The notes under the pieces are model-generated. The model worked only from the letters and a program-made list of their open reading frames with translations. It had not been told where the DNA came from and searched no databases. From a bacterium (GTDB taxonomy: Bacteria; Patescibacteriota; Minisyncoccia; Phycocordibacterales; UBA918), in the NCBI GenBank assembly GCA_027487145.1, contig JAIYEC010000048.1:1-9108 (forward strand): a DNA stretch of 9,108 bases, read 5' to 3'. Positions 7,332 to 9,108 of the stretch are shown one piece after another (the first letter of the stretch is position 1; every line of letters starts with the position of its first letter). The translations under genes were made by a program, and so were the position numbers.

Positions 7332-8585
7332 TTACAGTAAGATAATTGTTGCTAAGCCTAAGAATACAAAGAAACCAAAGACATCGGTAGCGGTAGTGAT
7401 AAAGATGGTTGCTGACGTCGCCGGATCCTTCCCTAGCATCTTCATGATAAGAGGCACAAATGCCCCGAAGAACCCAGCTATGACAAGGTTACACACCATT
7501 GCCACAGCGAGAACCAGCCCAAGCAACGGACTTTGATTCCAGAAAATAGCGACCAAAGCGACCAACACTCCATTAATAAGTCCGTTAATAAACCCTGCCC
7601 CAACTTCGTTGAGAATTGGTGAGAGACTTGTTTTTAGTGTCACTTCACCAACAGCGATTGCTCGCACCATGACCGCCAGAGTCTGGGTCGCGGCGTTACC
7701 TCCCATACCAGCGATTATTGGCATATAAATCGCTAATAGCACCAGCTGATTAAGGGTGTTTTCAAATAACCCAACTACTCCGGCTGCCAAAAATCCCGTT
7801 GCGAGGTTTATGATTAACCATTTGTACCGATACTTGACCTTACTCCAGACACTGTCATTTACTCCTTCACTACCAGATACACCGGCAAAGTCGTACAGCG
7901 ACTCAGCTGGTAGCTGTGCCAAAAGTGGCCTCAACTCATCAGCGTAGATTATTCCTAAGACGCTCTCGTCATGATCTAACATGACAACTTTCTTACTCCG
8001 AGAGCCGGTAGTTAATTTCACTATCTCAGATACCTCAGCACTATAAGAAATAGTCGCTAGTGGTAGAACAAATCGCTTAAGGGTAAAGGAATTTTTTTCT
8101 CTTACTAGCGCCGCAAACGGCACCTCCCCCAAGAGGCGTCCTTTTTCGTGGATGAGAATCTCAGGGTACTTGCCTGTCTCTTCATAATGCTCATCAATGA
8201 TGTCTGCAGCTTCTCCAATAGTGTACTGCGCGGGGAGAAATAAGTAATTGAAATTAATCAATGACAGAGTCGCTTGGGGGTGAAACTTCAAGAAGTAATC
8301 TACTTTATCTTTGATTTCACTCTTTAGTCGATAGACTATCTCTTGTCTTCGTTTAACACTAACTACTCTTGAAAGGACATGCTCCACTTGCCACATATCC
8401 ATGCTATCAAGCATGTTTACAATCTCTTCTGTACTAAGCTGACGAAGAATTACCTGCTGCACATGCGCCGATAATTCTTGAAACGCAACACTTTGTTCTG
8501 ACACGGTAAGCTCTCTAAAAAAACTCAAACGAGAATCAGGGTGATAGGTTAATCTCCGGGCATGAGGACTCAACGTGCGGACCAT
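7332..8585 (-). CDS. mgtE: Magnesium channel/transporter MgtE
   Basis: A 417-residue MgtE-family protein; these are dimeric Mg2+ channels gated by cytoplasmic Mg2+-sensing domains. In order: a helical MgtE_N region (about 20-110, with LSTEEIVNMLDSMDMWQVEHVL at about 50-71), two CBS domains (about 112-170 and 173-232), a connecting helix (about 240-256), and five membrane helices from about 257 to the end. Pore-domain signatures are MPIIAGMGGNAATQT at 288-302 and TTATDVFGFFVFLGLAT at 397-413; D401 fits the essential pore aspartate (D432 in Thermus MgtE). The N domain is shorter than in Thermus and the usual AGG-M motif before the first CBS is not kept, so sensing may differ. The start ATG (8583-8585) has no Shine-Dalgarno, and a TATACT element ends 6 nt upstream, pointing to a leaderless mRNA. 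First gene of the operon with the DUF2177 and DUF192 genes. Confidence 0.94.
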   Translation of the reverse strand: MVRTLSPHARRLTYHPDSRLSFFRELTVSEQSVAFQELSAHVQQVILRQLSTEEIVNMLDSMDMWQVEHVLSRVVSVKRRQEIVYRLKSEIKDKVDYFLKFHPQATLSLINFNYLFLPAQYTIGEAADIIDEHYEETGKYPEILIHEKGRLLGEVPFAALVREKNSFTLKRFVLPLATISYSAEVSEIVKLTTGSRSKKVVMLDHDESVLGIIYADELRPLLAQLPAESLYDFAGVSGSEGVNDSVWSKVKYRYKWLIINLATGFLAAGVVGLFENTLNQLVLLAIYMPIIAGMGGNAATQTLAVMVRAIAVGEVTLKTSLSPILNEVGAGFINGLINGVLVALVAIFWNQSPLLGLVLAVAMVCNLVIAGFFGAFVPLIMKMLGKDPATSATIFITTATDVFGFFVFLGLATIILL

Positions 8586-8591
8586 GAAAGT

Positions 8592-8600
8592 AGTATAGCA
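8592..8600 (-). promoter_or_regulatory. Extended -10 promoter of mgtE
   Basis: The minus strand reads TGCTATACT here: a TGN extension followed by a -10 hexamer (TATACT, complement of 8592-8597, five of six matches). Six bases separate the hexamer from the A of the mgtE ATG at 8585, which is the normal distance to a transcription start. No good -35 is seen at 16-18 nt spacing, as often tolerated by extended -10 promoters. It lies just downstream of the surA_N-gene terminator. Confidence 0.5.
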
Positions 8601-8612
8601 AAACCGTACAAC

Positions 8613-8648
8613 AAAAATGGTCCGTCTTGTGTAGACGGACCATTTTTT
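8613..8648 (-). terminator. Intrinsic terminator after the SurA_N gene
   Basis: Perfect 15-bp inverted repeat: AAAAATGGTCCGTCT (8613-8627), a five-base loop (8628-8632) and AGACGGACCATTTTT (8633-8647), with one more T at 8648. Read on the minus strand the stem ends in TTTTTGTTGT. The stem starts about 15 nt after the TAA at 8664-8666. Flanking A and T runs make it potentially bidirectional. It separates the SurA_N gene from the mgtE operon. Confidence 0.92.
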
Positions 8649-8663
8649 GAAACGAAGCTGAGA

Positions 8664-9108
8664 TTAAATTAGTGTTTCGATAGTAGCTTTACCTCGAAGT
8701 TCTTCAATATAAGCTGTCACCACACCTTGTTCTTTGGTAGCCTTGAGTTGAGTTTCGATTTGAGTTCGGACTTCATCAAGACCAGGTAGTCCTGCTTCTG
8801 CACCACCGGCTTGATCGTAGAAAGCGACAATTTCTTCTTCCGTCACTGCTACTGATTTCTCTTTAAAGACTTCATCAAGTAGTTTTTGGATAGTGAGCTC
8901 ATTCTTGATGTCTCGAAGAAGTGTCTTCTTGTTAATTCCAAATTCCGCCATTCGTTCATTGAGCACTTCTTCACCCCCCACATCTGTCTTCAGGGTCTCA
9001 AGTCGAGTATTCACATCTTCTTCAGAAACAGAAATACCACGATTAGCAGCTTCTTGCTTCAAAAGCTCTGTATTAATCAACATCTCAAGTGCTTGAGTCT
9101 TAATTTCA
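8664..9108 (-). CDS. SurA N-terminal-domain chaperone, N-terminus cut by window edge
   Basis: The last 147 codons of a gene whose start lies beyond the right edge; the frame stays open to the border, reading EIKTQALEMLINTELLKQEA just inside it, so the Met at 9081-9083 is internal. The ALEMLINTELLKQEAANRGISVSEE pattern is the SurA_N helix set, seen in periplasmic or extracytoplasmic chaperones and foldases (SurA, PrsA-like, trigger-factor-like fold). After KLLDEVFKEKSVAVTEEEI the sequence runs into AFYDQAGG and a final pair of helices (LDEVRTQIETQLKATKEQ, then AYIEELRGKATIETLI) before the TAA. Only about 70 residues follow the N domain, so there is no room for a parvulin PPIase domain. A signal peptide or anchor would be expected in the missing N-terminus. 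It probably helps fold secreted proteins, by inference. Confidence 0.82.
   Translation of the reverse strand, partial: EIKTQALEMLINTELLKQEAANRGISVSEEDVNTRLETLKTDVGGEEVLNERMAEFGINKKTLLRDIKNELTIQKLLDEVFKEKSVAVTEEEIVAFYDQAGGAEAGLPGLDEVRTQIETQLKATKEQGVVTAYIEELRGKATIETLI

Noticed and set aside
8586..8663. Mg2+ riboswitch (M-box) ahead of mgtE
   Set aside because: Only 78 nt separate the two genes, most of it is the terminator hairpin, and the promoter appears to leave no leader.
1..9108. Alternative genetic code with UGA as glycine (as in Gracilibacteria/SR1)
   Set aside because: All genes read through intact with glycine as GGN and no in-frame TGA is needed; the absence of TGA stops in only six genes is too small a sample.
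1..9108. CRISPR arrays, insertion sequences, tRNA genes or attachment sites
   Set aside because: No spaced direct repeats, transposase-like frames, cloverleaf sequences or integrase context were seen on either strand.

Overview
All genes in this window are read from the minus strand, so gene order below runs from the right edge (high coordinates) to the left edge. The content suggests a small-genome bacterium of the Patescibacteria (CPR) type, probably Parcubacteria-like. The reasons are a compact one-strand layout, a polytopic O-antigen-ligase-like protein fused to TPRs beside a MurJ flippase, a SurA_N protein without a parvulin domain, and poor Shine-Dalgarno signals. This assignment is inference from gene style, not from a marker phylogeny. 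The standard bacterial code fits: all six visible stop codons are TAA or TAG and no reading frame needs UGA read as glycine.

Right part (about 9108-6354): the C-terminal part of a SurA_N-type chaperone gene ends at 8664 and is closed by a strong 15-bp terminator hairpin. A probable extended -10 promoter then drives an apparently leaderless mgtE (magnesium channel/transporter). Two small membrane or envelope genes follow in tight succession: a DUF2177 protein 11 nt after mgtE and a DUF192 protein 1 nt later. These three look like one operon.

Centre (6353-5908): this stretch without protein genes is filled by rnpB, the RNase P RNA (about 5972-6336). Its 5' and 3' ends pair as P1 and P2, and both strands of the P4 catalytic core are visible. 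Its likely promoter sits in the 3' end of the DUF192 gene, and a terminator hairpin starts at the base next to P1. The L15 loop appears to lack the GGU motif that binds the tRNA CCA end.

Left part (5907-1): an 839-residue membrane protein (O-antigen ligase/polymerase-like core, then TPRs, then a low-complexity tail) is followed 9 nt later by murJ (lipid II flippase) and 44 nt later by lepA (elongation factor 4), which runs off the left edge. The first two point to envelope polymer and peptidoglycan precursor handling at the membrane; lepA is a translation gene that shares their direction.

I found no CRISPR array, mobile element, tRNA or phage-like segment. The window is mostly core housekeeping sequence. 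The points most worth a second look are the RNase P RNA details, the ligase-TPR/murJ pairing, the leaderless mgtE signal and a T-for-N change in the G4 motif of LepA.
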